Assembly: GCA_002439165.1 (NCBI GenBank)
Contig: DJTE01000010.1
Span: 1 to 64,000 of the forward strand
DNA: 64,000 nucleotides
Reading direction: 5' to 3'
Source of the DNA: Chryseobacterium indologenes
Lineage (GTDB): Bacteria; Bacteroidota; Bacteroidia; Flavobacteriales; Weeksellaceae
Under the pieces are notes generated by a model. The model was not told the DNA's origin. It worked only from the letters and a program-made list of their open reading frames with translations, and searched no databases. The position numbers were made by a program, and so were the translations under genes. The number at the start of each line of letters is the position of its first letter. The stretch's first letter is position 1. Shown here one piece after another: positions 16,855 through 24,119 of the stretch.

Positions 16855-17451
16855 TTAAAGAGACTTAATAAAAGCCGAAACAGTTTCGTCCAGAGTTGTT
16901 TTATTCATCGTTGACGGGATGTCTGCATTCCTCATCATCATAATAGAGATCAGTCCGTGTACCGCAGAAAACAAGGCATGCGACATATGGCAGGCATTTT
17001 CAGGGTTTGAGCCGTTCTTTTTAATGATATTATAGGTGCATTCATAGATCAGGTCCTGAAAAGAAGAAAATTCTTCCTTCATCTGGCCTTTGCCGCAGCA
17101 CTGCATTCCCAGACCAAACATCAGCTGGTAATATTCAGGGTTTTTAAAAGCAAAGTTCCAGTAAGCATCTACAATGGCTGTAAGCTGTTCTTCAGGAGTA
17201 TCGTGCTTTCTCTGGGCTTTCAGCAGCTCTATGTGAAGAGAATGAAAACCGTTCAGGGAAATTTCATACAGAATAGCCTCCTTGTTTTCAAAATAATCAT
17301 ATACTACCGGAGCACTGTATTCAATGGCATCTGCAATTTTCCGCATGGAAAGCGAAGCCCAGCCTTCAGTTTTAGCCAAACCGAAAGCCGCCTGCAAAAT
17401 ATTTGCACGGATAGATTCTTTCTCTCTCTGACGACGTTCATGCAATCCCAT
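16855..17451 (-). CDS. TetR/AcrR family repressor of the adjacent efflux operon
   Basis: A 198-residue regulator. The N-terminal HTH (about residues 12-58) contains ANILQAAFGLAKTEG and SMRKIADAIEYSAPVVYDYF, the standard TetR DNA-binding signature; the rest is the helical ligand/dimer domain, close to the TetR_C_33/WHG-type. It is upstream of and co-oriented with the adaptor-pump-OMF operon. A perfect 13-bp palindrome lies 11 bp upstream of its start and near-copies precede the adaptor gene, so autoregulation and repression of the pump are inferred. Confidence 0.92.
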   Translation of the reverse strand: MGLHERRQREKESIRANILQAAFGLAKTEGWASLSMRKIADAIEYSAPVVYDYFENKEAILYEISLNGFHSLHIELLKAQRKHDTPEEQLTAIVDAYWNFAFKNPEYYQLMFGLGMQCCGKGQMKEEFSSFQDLIYECTYNIIKKNGSNPENACHMSHALFSAVHGLISIMMMRNADIPSTMNKTTLDETVSAFIKSL

Positions 17452-17461
17452 GATATAATTA

Positions 17462-17474
17462 CTAACAGTGTTAG
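17462..17474. promoter_or_regulatory. TetR operator-like site 4 (perfect palindrome)
   Basis: CTAACAGTGTTAG, symmetric about its central base, 11 bp upstream of the TetR start codon. This position would overlap the promoter or leader and fits autorepression. Confidence 0.75.
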
Positions 17475-17577
17475 CAAAACTACAAACTTTTGAATATAAC
17501 TTCCAAATGAAATTGTATTTTTAACATTTAACGAAAGTTTATAAATCAGCAGATTCGCTTTGTATCAAAAGAAATTT

Positions 17578-17585
17578 TATCTTTG
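17578..17585 (+). promoter_or_regulatory. Candidate -7 element for the thioredoxin-like gene
   Basis: TATCTTTG matches the Bacteroidota -7 consensus TAnnTTTG perfectly, 21 nt upstream of the start codon. A TTTG lies upstream but at 15-nt spacing, shorter than the usual 19-21. Confidence 0.5.
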
Positions 17586-17606
17586 TGAACAAAGAAAATA
17601 AAGGAT

Positions 17607-18161
17607 ATGAATACGCCCTCCAATATGCTGGCTCTAGGAACAAAAGCTCCGTTTTTTGAGCTTCCGAACCCTTCAAAGACCAATGAAATCCAGTCTCTGG
17701 ATGAACTGAAAGGAGAAAAAGGAACACTGGTGATCTTTATGTGCAACCACTGTCCGTTTGTTCTTCATGTGATTGATAAAATCAACGAACTGTACGAAGA
17801 TTATAATGATAAAGGAATAGAATTCATTGCGATCAACGCCAATGATATCGAAAAATATCCGGCTGATGCTCCTGAAAAAATGATCGAATTCCAGATCGAA
17901 AGAAAATTTGATTTCCCTTATCTGTTCGATGAAAGCCAGGCCATTGCGAAAGCTTATGATGCAGCCTGTACTCCGGATTTCTATTTCTTCGATGACAAAC
18001 TGGATCTTATATACAGAGGACAGATGGATGATTCCAGACCTGGAAATAATAAAGATGTAACAGGGGAAGATCTGATTATCGCATTTGAAAATCTTCTGGC
18101 AGGCGAACCTCAGGAAGAAATTCAGAAACCAAGCATGGGATGCAATATCAAATGGAAATAA
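17607..18161 (+). CDS. Thioredoxin-fold redox protein (AhpC/TSA-like)
   Basis: A 184-residue cytosolic protein with no signal peptide. The redox motif CNHC lies at residues 46-49 (FMCNHCPFVLHVIDKIN), an unusual CxxC for thioredoxins but typical of a conserved redoxin-domain family in Bacteroidota and other bacteria. The cis-Pro region reads ACTPDFYFFD. The family is usually annotated as thioredoxin family protein or peroxiredoxin-like; its substrate is unknown. Single gene with its own -7 element and terminator, divergent from the TetR gene. Confidence 0.9.
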   Translation: MNTPSNMLALGTKAPFFELPNPSKTNEIQSLDELKGEKGTLVIFMCNHCPFVLHVIDKINELYEDYNDKGIEFIAINANDIEKYPADAPEKMIEFQIERKFDFPYLFDESQAIAKAYDAACTPDFYFFDDKLDLIYRGQMDDSRPGNNKDVTGEDLIIAFENLLAGEPQEEIQKPSMGCNIKWK

Positions 18162-18195
18162 CAGAAGTTTAATTATTCAACTTCCTCTAAGATAT

Positions 18196-18222
18196 AAAGC
18201 TGTTCTTTTTAAGGGCAGCTTT
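18196..18222 (+). terminator. Terminator after the thioredoxin-like gene
   Basis: Stem AAAGCTG/CAGCTTT around a 13-nt loop, followed directly by a T-tract. It lies 34 bp after the stop codon. Confidence 0.75.
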
Positions 18223-18290
18223 TTTTGTGCATTAAGCATCTGCTGATCTACAAGAGATTTTTTATGCTCGCAGATCGGGCAGATTGGGCA

Positions 18291-18452
18291 GATCTTTTTT
18301 GTTGGAGCTGCGCAAAGACGCTGTTTTTTTACCAGCTTTATGGGGTATAAGGCGCAATGATTTTATCTCCGATAAAATTAGAATCCGTATGATTAGAAAA
18401 AATTGCTGAAAATCTTAGATTTTATCGCGCCTTAAGGTAGCATGATGATTTA
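18291..18452 (+). repeat. Dispersed double-hairpin element, copy A
   Basis: Begins GATCTTTTTTGTTGGAGCTG and contains two small palindromes: ATTTTATCTCCGATAAAAT (18360-18378; 8-bp stem, TCC loop) and AAAATCTTAGATTTT (18409-18423; 6-bp stem). An almost identical copy B starts 336 bp downstream. Both lie between the convergent thioredoxin-like and DUF2262-like genes. Confidence 0.8.
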
Positions 18453-18472
18453 TAATGCATGGTTTATAACAC

Positions 18473-18556
18473 CCGCTTCATCGAATCAACGGAGTTGATT
18501 CTGCTCTTTGCTTCCTTTAAAATCAACCTTGCCAATGCGTAAAACTTTGCGTTACC
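18473..18556 (-). repeat. Dispersed repeat family 2, copy 2 (inverted)
   Basis: The reverse complement matches 6699-6785 in word order (ACGCAAAGTT, GGCAA, TGATTTTAAAGGAAGCAAAG, TTGATTCGATGAAGCG). It lies between copies A and B of the double-hairpin element. Confidence 0.6.
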
Positions 18557-18626
18557 AAAAAAATATTTTAATAATTAATGCTCTTAGCCCGGAAGATTTA
18601 TTTAGGTATACTGGGCGGATAACGTA

Positions 18627-18790
18627 GATCTTTTTTGTTGGAGCTGCGCAAAGACGCTGTTTTTTTACCAGCTTTATGGGGTATAAGGCGCAACGATTTA
18701 TCTCCGATAAAATTAGAATCCGTATGATTAGAAAAAAATTGCTAAAAAATCTTAGATTTTCTCACGCTTTAAAAGCAGCATGATGATTTA
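18627..18790 (+). repeat. Dispersed double-hairpin element, copy B
   Basis: A near-identical direct repeat of copy A, including the words GTTGGAGCTGCGCAAAGACG and AGCTTTATGGGGTATAAGGC. The first hairpin has lost one base (ATTTATCTCCGATAAAAT, about 18696-18713); the second hairpin is retained. The tandem arrangement implies local duplication. Confidence 0.8.
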
Positions 18791-18865
18791 AAATCTTAGT
18801 GTCCTTCGCGTTTATTCAAAAATTCGTTGAACACCCAGGACCTGTTAAGATAAATGGGTTACTTC

Positions 18866-19786
18866 TTATCCAGCCAGATTAGCCGTTTTGTATTTCCCTT
18901 TTTCATCAACCCTGATCTCAATGGAGTGCCCCCAGAATAGATCGTCATCATTACAGAAAATGGAAGATGAACCATTCTCGTTAAAGACAATGCTCTCTAT
19001 TGAAACCCGCTGTCTGAAATCTTCAGCAGTGACAGGCTGTTCCTCTCCGGTTTCTTCGTCTTCTTCAATCCAGCAGTCGTTTTTCAGTTTCACCATTGGA
19101 GTTTCAGCGGCCAAAAGCATTTCTTCGTAGAATTTTTTTTGAATCTGAAGCTCTGCAAAGGCAGCCAGTTTTTCAAATTGCTCAGGCGTTGAATAGTGAA
19201 GGTAAATATCACAGAAAATTCCGTTGATCATAAGGTTTCCTTCATACCATTCAAGTTTTTCATTATAGAGAAACTCTCCCAGGGAAGGAAAGTGAATCAT
19301 TGTATTTTCAACCTCCGGTTTTTGATGAGGTTCATACTGCTCATTACAGAGACTGTTGAATGCATTGTCAAGTTGCTCTTTCGTAAAGCTGCCCCAGAAA
19401 TCCAGCTTTCTGAAAAGTTCAGTGACATTGGTTTTGATGTTTTTCTCTTTAGTTACAATCTCAACTTCTCTATTTTGTATAGTCAGTGCTTTATACTTAA
19501 ATTGACCGGGAAGATAAACATTGCTTTGTGAGCCTCCGTCTTCATCTGAAGTAACGATTGTAATGCCCGGCAGGAAATTTTCCCCATCGGGATAACAGTT
19601 TAAAACGCGTATTTCATTTTCATCAAAATCAGCATGAAAGTTCCGGAACAAAAGCAATACAGAATACTCTTCATTCACGGCTGCCAGAGGTGAATATTTT
19701 TCGATGAAGGCTTTAAGTTCCTGCGGTTGGCCGGTTCTTGCGTCATCAAGAAGATCCATAAGATCATAATTCCAGGTATTTTTCAT
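18866..19786 (-). CDS. Hypothetical protein, DUF2262-like C-terminus
   Basis: A 306-residue cytosolic protein without signal peptide or membrane segment, strongly acidic. The C-terminal third (DFRQRVSIESIVFNENGSSSI then FWGHSIEIRVDEKG) resembles the DUF2262 family, whose function is unknown. The N-terminal part is also unassigned. It lies 36 bp downstream of another unknown gene on the same strand and the two may be cotranscribed. Acidic orphan proteins of this kind are often immunity proteins, but no toxin gene is present, so I make no functional call. Confidence 0.7.
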   Translation of the reverse strand: MKNTWNYDLMDLLDDARTGQPQELKAFIEKYSPLAAVNEEYSVLLLFRNFHADFDENEIRVLNCYPDGENFLPGITIVTSDEDGGSQSNVYLPGQFKYKALTIQNREVEIVTKEKNIKTNVTELFRKLDFWGSFTKEQLDNAFNSLCNEQYEPHQKPEVENTMIHFPSLGEFLYNEKLEWYEGNLMINGIFCDIYLHYSTPEQFEKLAAFAELQIQKKFYEEMLLAAETPMVKLKNDCWIEEDEETGEEQPVTAEDFRQRVSIESIVFNENGSSSIFCNDDDLFWGHSIEIRVDEKGKYKTANLAG

Positions 19787-19822
19787 GTTTTTTGTAATGT
19801 ATAGTTGAGATTAAACAAGACT

Positions 19823-20347
19823 TTATTGATAGTAATTTTCTACACCAATCCCGATGGTCCAGAAGTTTTTTGCTTTTTCCAGGTCTTCTTCAATCCATTC
19901 TTTGTTTTCTTCATACTCATCATTGGCTTTCATATCGGCCATATCCACTTCCACATCATGAACGGTGATCTGCCGCCATACTCCCACTGAAATATTTAAA
20001 AAAGTATAACAGTAGCCAGCCTCGCTGTCATCAATTTTTCCATTATTTTTTTCTGAAAGAATGTCAAGAAGTTGATCAGCTCCAATCTGAAAAGGATTAA
20101 TTCCATACATTGAAATTTCTGTCTTTTCGGGATAAGGTCCGCTGATAAATTCTATAAACTCAGCATTTCCGTTGTTGTCAAGATCAACCCTGAATTCATA
20201 ATCATCATAATATAACCGGTTCTTATCTGAGCCGTTTGACGGGGAACCAAGCAGCTTTTCAATGGCTGATCCGGATTCTCCCAATGAAAGTTTTCCGGTA
20301 TTTTCAATAACAATTCCATCAAGGGGTAAGATTTCAATTTTTATCAT
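19823..20347 (-). CDS. Hypothetical acidic protein
   Basis: A 174-residue acidic protein that I do not recognise with certainty. It has no signal peptide. Segments LGESGSAIEKLLGSP and YYDDYEFRVDLDNNGNAEFIEF suggest an alpha/beta fold also seen in small immunity-like or structural-genomics families. The C-terminus is rich in Glu and Asp and ends with WTIGIGVENYYQ. It is just upstream of the DUF2262-like gene and probably shares its transcript. The coding potential is good: long ORF, standard ATG, composition like its neighbours. Confidence 0.65.
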   Translation of the reverse strand: MIKIEILPLDGIVIENTGKLSLGESGSAIEKLLGSPSNGSDKNRLYYDDYEFRVDLDNNGNAEFIEFISGPYPEKTEISMYGINPFQIGADQLLDILSEKNNGKIDDSEAGYCYTFLNISVGVWRQITVHDVEVDMADMKANDEYEENKEWIEEDLEKAKNFWTIGIGVENYYQ

Positions 20348-20399
20348 GTGAAAAAGGAGTTTTATCTGATGTTTTTATGGAGTTTAAATTAGAAAAAAA

Positions 20400-21263
20400 T
20401 TATATATTGACCTTATTGGATGAATAGTTTTTTATAAATTCTGAAGGCGTCTTTTCAGTATATTTTTTAAACATCCGGTTAAAGTAGGTTACATTATTGA
20501 AGCCACAACGGTAACTGCATTCCGAAATACTCATATCCTGAGCCATCAGCAGGCAGGCTTTATTGATCCGGTACCGGTTTACAAACTCTGTAAAAGTGAT
20601 TTGGGTAGCTTTTTTGAAGAAATTACAGAAAGCCGGAAGGGTAAGATTCGCCAGCCGGGCAGCGTCTTCAATTCTGATCTCCCTGTCGTAATTGTTTTCC
20701 ACAAAAGTGAAAATATTTTCCAGTCTTGTTTTGTTTTTTGAAATGATGGTATAAGGCATGATCTCTTTATTCAGCAGATCATAATCTTTACATTTTGAAA
20801 GTTCAAAAAGAATTTCAAGCAGCAGGAGATACCTTTTATAGCCTTCCGATTCCAGCAGTATTTTCAGTTTCGGAAGCATTATTTTTTTTATTCTATGATG
20901 AAAATGAATGCCATATTTGGACAGTTCAAGCAGGTTTTTAATAGAGACAGCATCTACTTCCTGTGGCGGGAACTGAAGGATTTCTTCTTTGAACTGGAGC
21001 ACGATCTCTTCATGCGGGTCCGTAGAATTGAGTCCGAATCCGGAATGGGGAATATTGGAGCCGATCAGGACCAGATCCCCATTCGTATAGTTGCTTTTAT
21101 GATAGCCGACGTGCCGGGTTCCGGTACCTGAAATGACGCAGACGAGTTCTATTTCCGGGTGGTAATGATACTCCCATTTGAACTCGCAGATCGGCGAGTT
21201 GTTATGAAGCGTACGGAAAGAGCTTTTTTCACTCGGAACGATTCTCTCAAAACTGACTTTCAT
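20400..21263 (-). CDS. AraC-family regulator, probable trehalose regulator
   Basis: A 287-residue regulator with an N-terminal cupin sensor (HYHPEIELVCVISGTGTRHVG, then GDLVLIGSNIPHSG) and a C-terminal pair of HTH motifs (IRIEDAARLANLTLPAFCNFF; MSISECSYRCGFNNVTYFNRM), as in the AraC/XylS family. It is divergent from the MFS-trehalase-TonB receptor genes with a 114-bp AT-rich intergenic region, so control of that locus by trehalose or a related sugar is inferred. The intergenic DNA has repeated AATTA/TTAATA words, but no clear operator can be assigned. Confidence 0.9.
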   Translation of the reverse strand: MKVSFERIVPSEKSSFRTLHNNSPICEFKWEYHYHPEIELVCVISGTGTRHVGYHKSNYTNGDLVLIGSNIPHSGFGLNSTDPHEEIVLQFKEEILQFPPQEVDAVSIKNLLELSKYGIHFHHRIKKIMLPKLKILLESEGYKRYLLLLEILFELSKCKDYDLLNKEIMPYTIISKNKTRLENIFTFVENNYDREIRIEDAARLANLTLPAFCNFFKKATQITFTEFVNRYRINKACLLMAQDMSISECSYRCGFNNVTYFNRMFKKYTEKTPSEFIKNYSSNKVNI

Positions 21264-21377
21264 TTCATTAATATTAATTATTCAATAAAAATACTAATTA
21301 TATTAATATAGTTCAAATATTGGTTTATTGTGTTAAATTAATGTTAACCCAAATGCTTCTATCTTAGCCGGCAAGAA

Positions 21378-22616
21378 ATGATCTCCATGAAAAATTTCAA
21401 CATCAAAACCGTACTTTTTCTGAATTATTTTGTTTTCGCCATTCTCCTGAATTCGGTGGGAACAGTAATTCTGCAGGTACAGCAGAACTTCGGAATATCC
21501 AAATCTTCTGCAAGCGTTCTGGAAGGTTTCAAAGACCTGCCGATTGCCATATGTTCATTTATCCTGGCATCATTCCTGCCGAAAATAGGCATTAAAAATT
21601 CTATGCTGGCCGCCCTTTTTATGGTGAGCTGTATGTGCTTTGTAATGCCTTTTTCCAATGATTTCTGGTTCTTTAAACTGTTATTTGCCGTGGTAGGCGT
21701 TTCTTTTGCCCTGATCAAAATCTCAGTCTTCACCTCAATTGGCCTTGTAACGGATACGGATAAAGAACATTCCAGCTTTATGGGCTATCTGGAAGGTTTT
21801 TTTATGGTCGGTGTATTGATGGGAAATGTTCTTTTCAGCTTTTTCATCGATGATCACAATCCGGAATCTAGCCACTGGCTGAATGTATACTGGGTTTTGG
21901 GTGCGGTTTCCACTTTATCTTTTCTGTTTCTGTTCTTTTCAAAGCTGGATGAGAAAGAAGCGAAAGATGAGAAAACTGATCTGTGGGGAGATCTGAAGAA
22001 CAGTATAAGTCTTTTCAGCTATAAAAAAGTCCTGTTCTTCCTGTTGTGCGCTTTCCTTTTTGTACTGGTGGAGCAGAGTTTTCAGACCTGGACACCTACT
22101 TTTTATAAGGAGATTTTAAAAGTGCCGACTTCAATGAGCATCCAGGCCGGAGCTGTTCTGGCGGGAGCCTTTGCTCTGGGACGATTTTTATCAGGCTTTT
22201 TCTCCAAAAAATTCAGCTGGATCTATGTGGTATCTTTCTGCGTGATCGGTTTTGGAATCAGTATTCTGCTGGTTTTACCGCTGACCCATAATATTCACAT
22301 CAGTACCGGAACCAACTGGCTCAATGCTCCGCTGGTCGTGTATTTATTTCCTTTAATGGGAGGTTTGCTGGCTCCTATCTATCCAAGTATCAATTCCGTG
22401 ATCCTGGCATCCATTCCTAAATATCTGCACAGTGCCATGTCCGGGCTGATCGTTGTTTTTTCGGCTGTCGGGGGAACGATAGGTTCTATGATCACCGGTT
22501 TTGTCTTCCAGGAATTCAGCGGACAGCAGGCGTTCTATCTTTCACTGATTCCGCTTTCGCTGCTGATCATTTCAGCAGTTTTCATGAATAAATTAAAAAT
22601 AAATCCTAAGAAATAA
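21378..22616 (+). CDS. MFS sugar transporter, probable trehalose importer
   Basis: A 412-residue inner-membrane transporter with about 12 hydrophobic segments and a short central hydrophilic loop (about residues 193-208). It is a major facilitator protein with some resemblance to FucP-like sugar/proton symporters. Because the neighbouring trehalase has no signal peptide, the transporter should carry intact disaccharide into the cytosol. A TATCTTAG sequence (21360-21367), one mismatch from the -7 consensus, precedes the start. One base separates its stop from the trehalase ATG, so translation is coupled. The substrate is inferred from context. Confidence 0.85.
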   Translation: MISMKNFNIKTVLFLNYFVFAILLNSVGTVILQVQQNFGISKSSASVLEGFKDLPIAICSFILASFLPKIGIKNSMLAALFMVSCMCFVMPFSNDFWFFKLLFAVVGVSFALIKISVFTSIGLVTDTDKEHSSFMGYLEGFFMVGVLMGNVLFSFFIDDHNPESSHWLNVYWVLGAVSTLSFLFLFFSKLDEKEAKDEKTDLWGDLKNSISLFSYKKVLFFLLCAFLFVLVEQSFQTWTPTFYKEILKVPTSMSIQAGAVLAGAFALGRFLSGFFSKKFSWIYVVSFCVIGFGISILLVLPLTHNIHISTGTNWLNAPLVVYLFPLMGGLLAPIYPSINSVILASIPKYLHSAMSGLIVVFSAVGGTIGSMITGFVFQEFSGQQAFYLSLIPLSLLIISAVFMNKLKINPKK

Positions 22617-22617
22617 A

Positions 22618-24099
22618 ATGAATAAACAGCTTTATATAAACGAAATTCAGACTCTTTTTGATGATGTACAGAGATCAGAGATCTTTGAAGATCAGAAAAT
22701 GATGACCGATGCAGTTCCCATGTTCCCGGTTGCTGAGATCAATGCTGAATATGAAAAGAGTAAAGGAACTGAAGGCTTTGACCTGAAAGATTTTGTGATA
22801 AACCATTTCGATTTTTTAGGGGCAAGAGTTTCTGTTCAGAGAGAAGACCGTCTTCCCATTGAAGAACATATTGAAAAACTTTGGGATGAACTTACCCGCG
22901 ATGCCTACGAAGAAAAAGGGACGCTGCTGAAGCTTCCGAAACCTTATATCGTGCCGGGAGGCCGTTTCAATGAGTTTTTTTATTGGGACAGCTATTTTAT
23001 TATGCTCGGGCTGCAGGTTTCAGGAAGAACAGAGATGATGGAAAATATTGTGGAAAACTGTTCTTATCTGATTCAGAATGTTGGATTTGTACCGAATGCA
23101 AGCAGAACCCATTTCCTGAGCCGTTCACAGCCTCCGTATTTTTCGCTGATGCTGGAACTGCTTTTTGAAACAACAGGCGATGAAACCATATACCCCCGGT
23201 ATCATGATACTCTGGAAAAAGAATATGCCTTCTGGATGAATGGGGAAGAATGGCTGAATAATGATTCTTCGGTAAAAAGAATAGCCAGAACCAAAGACGG
23301 AGACTTGCTAAACCGTTATTATGACGCAGAAAATGCACCGCGCCCGGAAAGCTATCTGATCGATATTGAAGACCATGAAACTGCTCTGAATGAAGAATTT
23401 TACAGAAATATAAGAAGCGCCTGCGAATCCGGATGGGACTTTTCCAGCAGATGGTTTGCAGACGGTGAACATATACAGACCATAGAAACGCTGAATATAG
23501 CGGAAGTAGACCTGAACTGCCTTTTATGGCACCTGGAAAATACGCTGGCAAAATCTTCAGCCCTTCAGAAACTGGAAGAAAAAGAACACTATTTTAACAG
23601 CAGAGCAGCAATGCGCAGACAGATGATCGATACCTGTTTTTGGGATGAAAAAACCGGATTTTACAAAGATTATCACTTAAAAAAACACACTTATACACCG
23701 TCTGAGCATATTGCTGCTCTTTATCCTCTGTTTCTGGGACTGGCCAGCCATTCACAGGCTGAATCCGTGGCCGATAATATTGCTGAAAAATTTCTTTACC
23801 AGGGAGGTCTGGTTACTACAACAAAAAAATCCGGCCAGCAGTGGGACCTTCCGAATGCATGGGCTCCCTATCAGTGGCTGGGCTTCAAAGCGATGAAAAA
23901 TTACGGCTTTGATCAGCTGGCAGAGGAAATTAAAAACAATTGGTGCACGAATGTAGAACGGGTGTATGCCAATACCGGAAAACTGATGGAAAAATACAAC
24001 GCATTAGACACGGAAACGATTGCAGGAGGAGGAGAATACCCGAATCAGGACGGATTCGGGTGGACCAATGGGGTTTATCTCAAATTAAAACAAAACTAA
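22618..24099 (+). CDS. treF: Cytosolic trehalase (GH37, TreF-like)
   Basis: Hydrolyses trehalose to two glucose molecules. Both trehalase signatures are visible: PGGRFNEFFYWDSYF from residue 113 and QWDLPNAWAP at 408-417. The segment ESGWDFSSRW carries D274, equivalent by alignment to the catalytic acid of E. coli TreA, and the GGGEYPNQDGFGWTNGV glycine-rich motif is near the C-terminus. There is no signal peptide, so it resembles TreF rather than TreA. 493 residues is normal. It lies in the MFS-trehalase-TonB receptor unit. Confidence 0.94.
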   Translation: MNKQLYINEIQTLFDDVQRSEIFEDQKMMTDAVPMFPVAEINAEYEKSKGTEGFDLKDFVINHFDFLGARVSVQREDRLPIEEHIEKLWDELTRDAYEEKGTLLKLPKPYIVPGGRFNEFFYWDSYFIMLGLQVSGRTEMMENIVENCSYLIQNVGFVPNASRTHFLSRSQPPYFSLMLELLFETTGDETIYPRYHDTLEKEYAFWMNGEEWLNNDSSVKRIARTKDGDLLNRYYDAENAPRPESYLIDIEDHETALNEEFYRNIRSACESGWDFSSRWFADGEHIQTIETLNIAEVDLNCLLWHLENTLAKSSALQKLEEKEHYFNSRAAMRRQMIDTCFWDEKTGFYKDYHLKKHTYTPSEHIAALYPLFLGLASHSQAESVADNIAEKFLYQGGLVTTTKKSGQQWDLPNAWAPYQWLGFKAMKNYGFDQLAEEIKNNWCTNVERVYANTGKLMEKYNALDTETIAGGGEYPNQDGFGWTNGVYLKLKQN

Positions 24100-24119
24100 C
24101 TCTATAAAAATCATGTGCT

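Noticed and set aside
18291..18790. CRISPR array or insertion sequence at the paired repeats
   Set aside because: Only two long copies without regular spacers, no terminal inverted repeats and no transposase or cas gene.
23000..23551. 183-codon minus-strand ORF within trehalase
   Set aside because: Antisense shadow of a gene with both trehalase signatures; its translation is Arg, Ser and His-rich without family resemblance.
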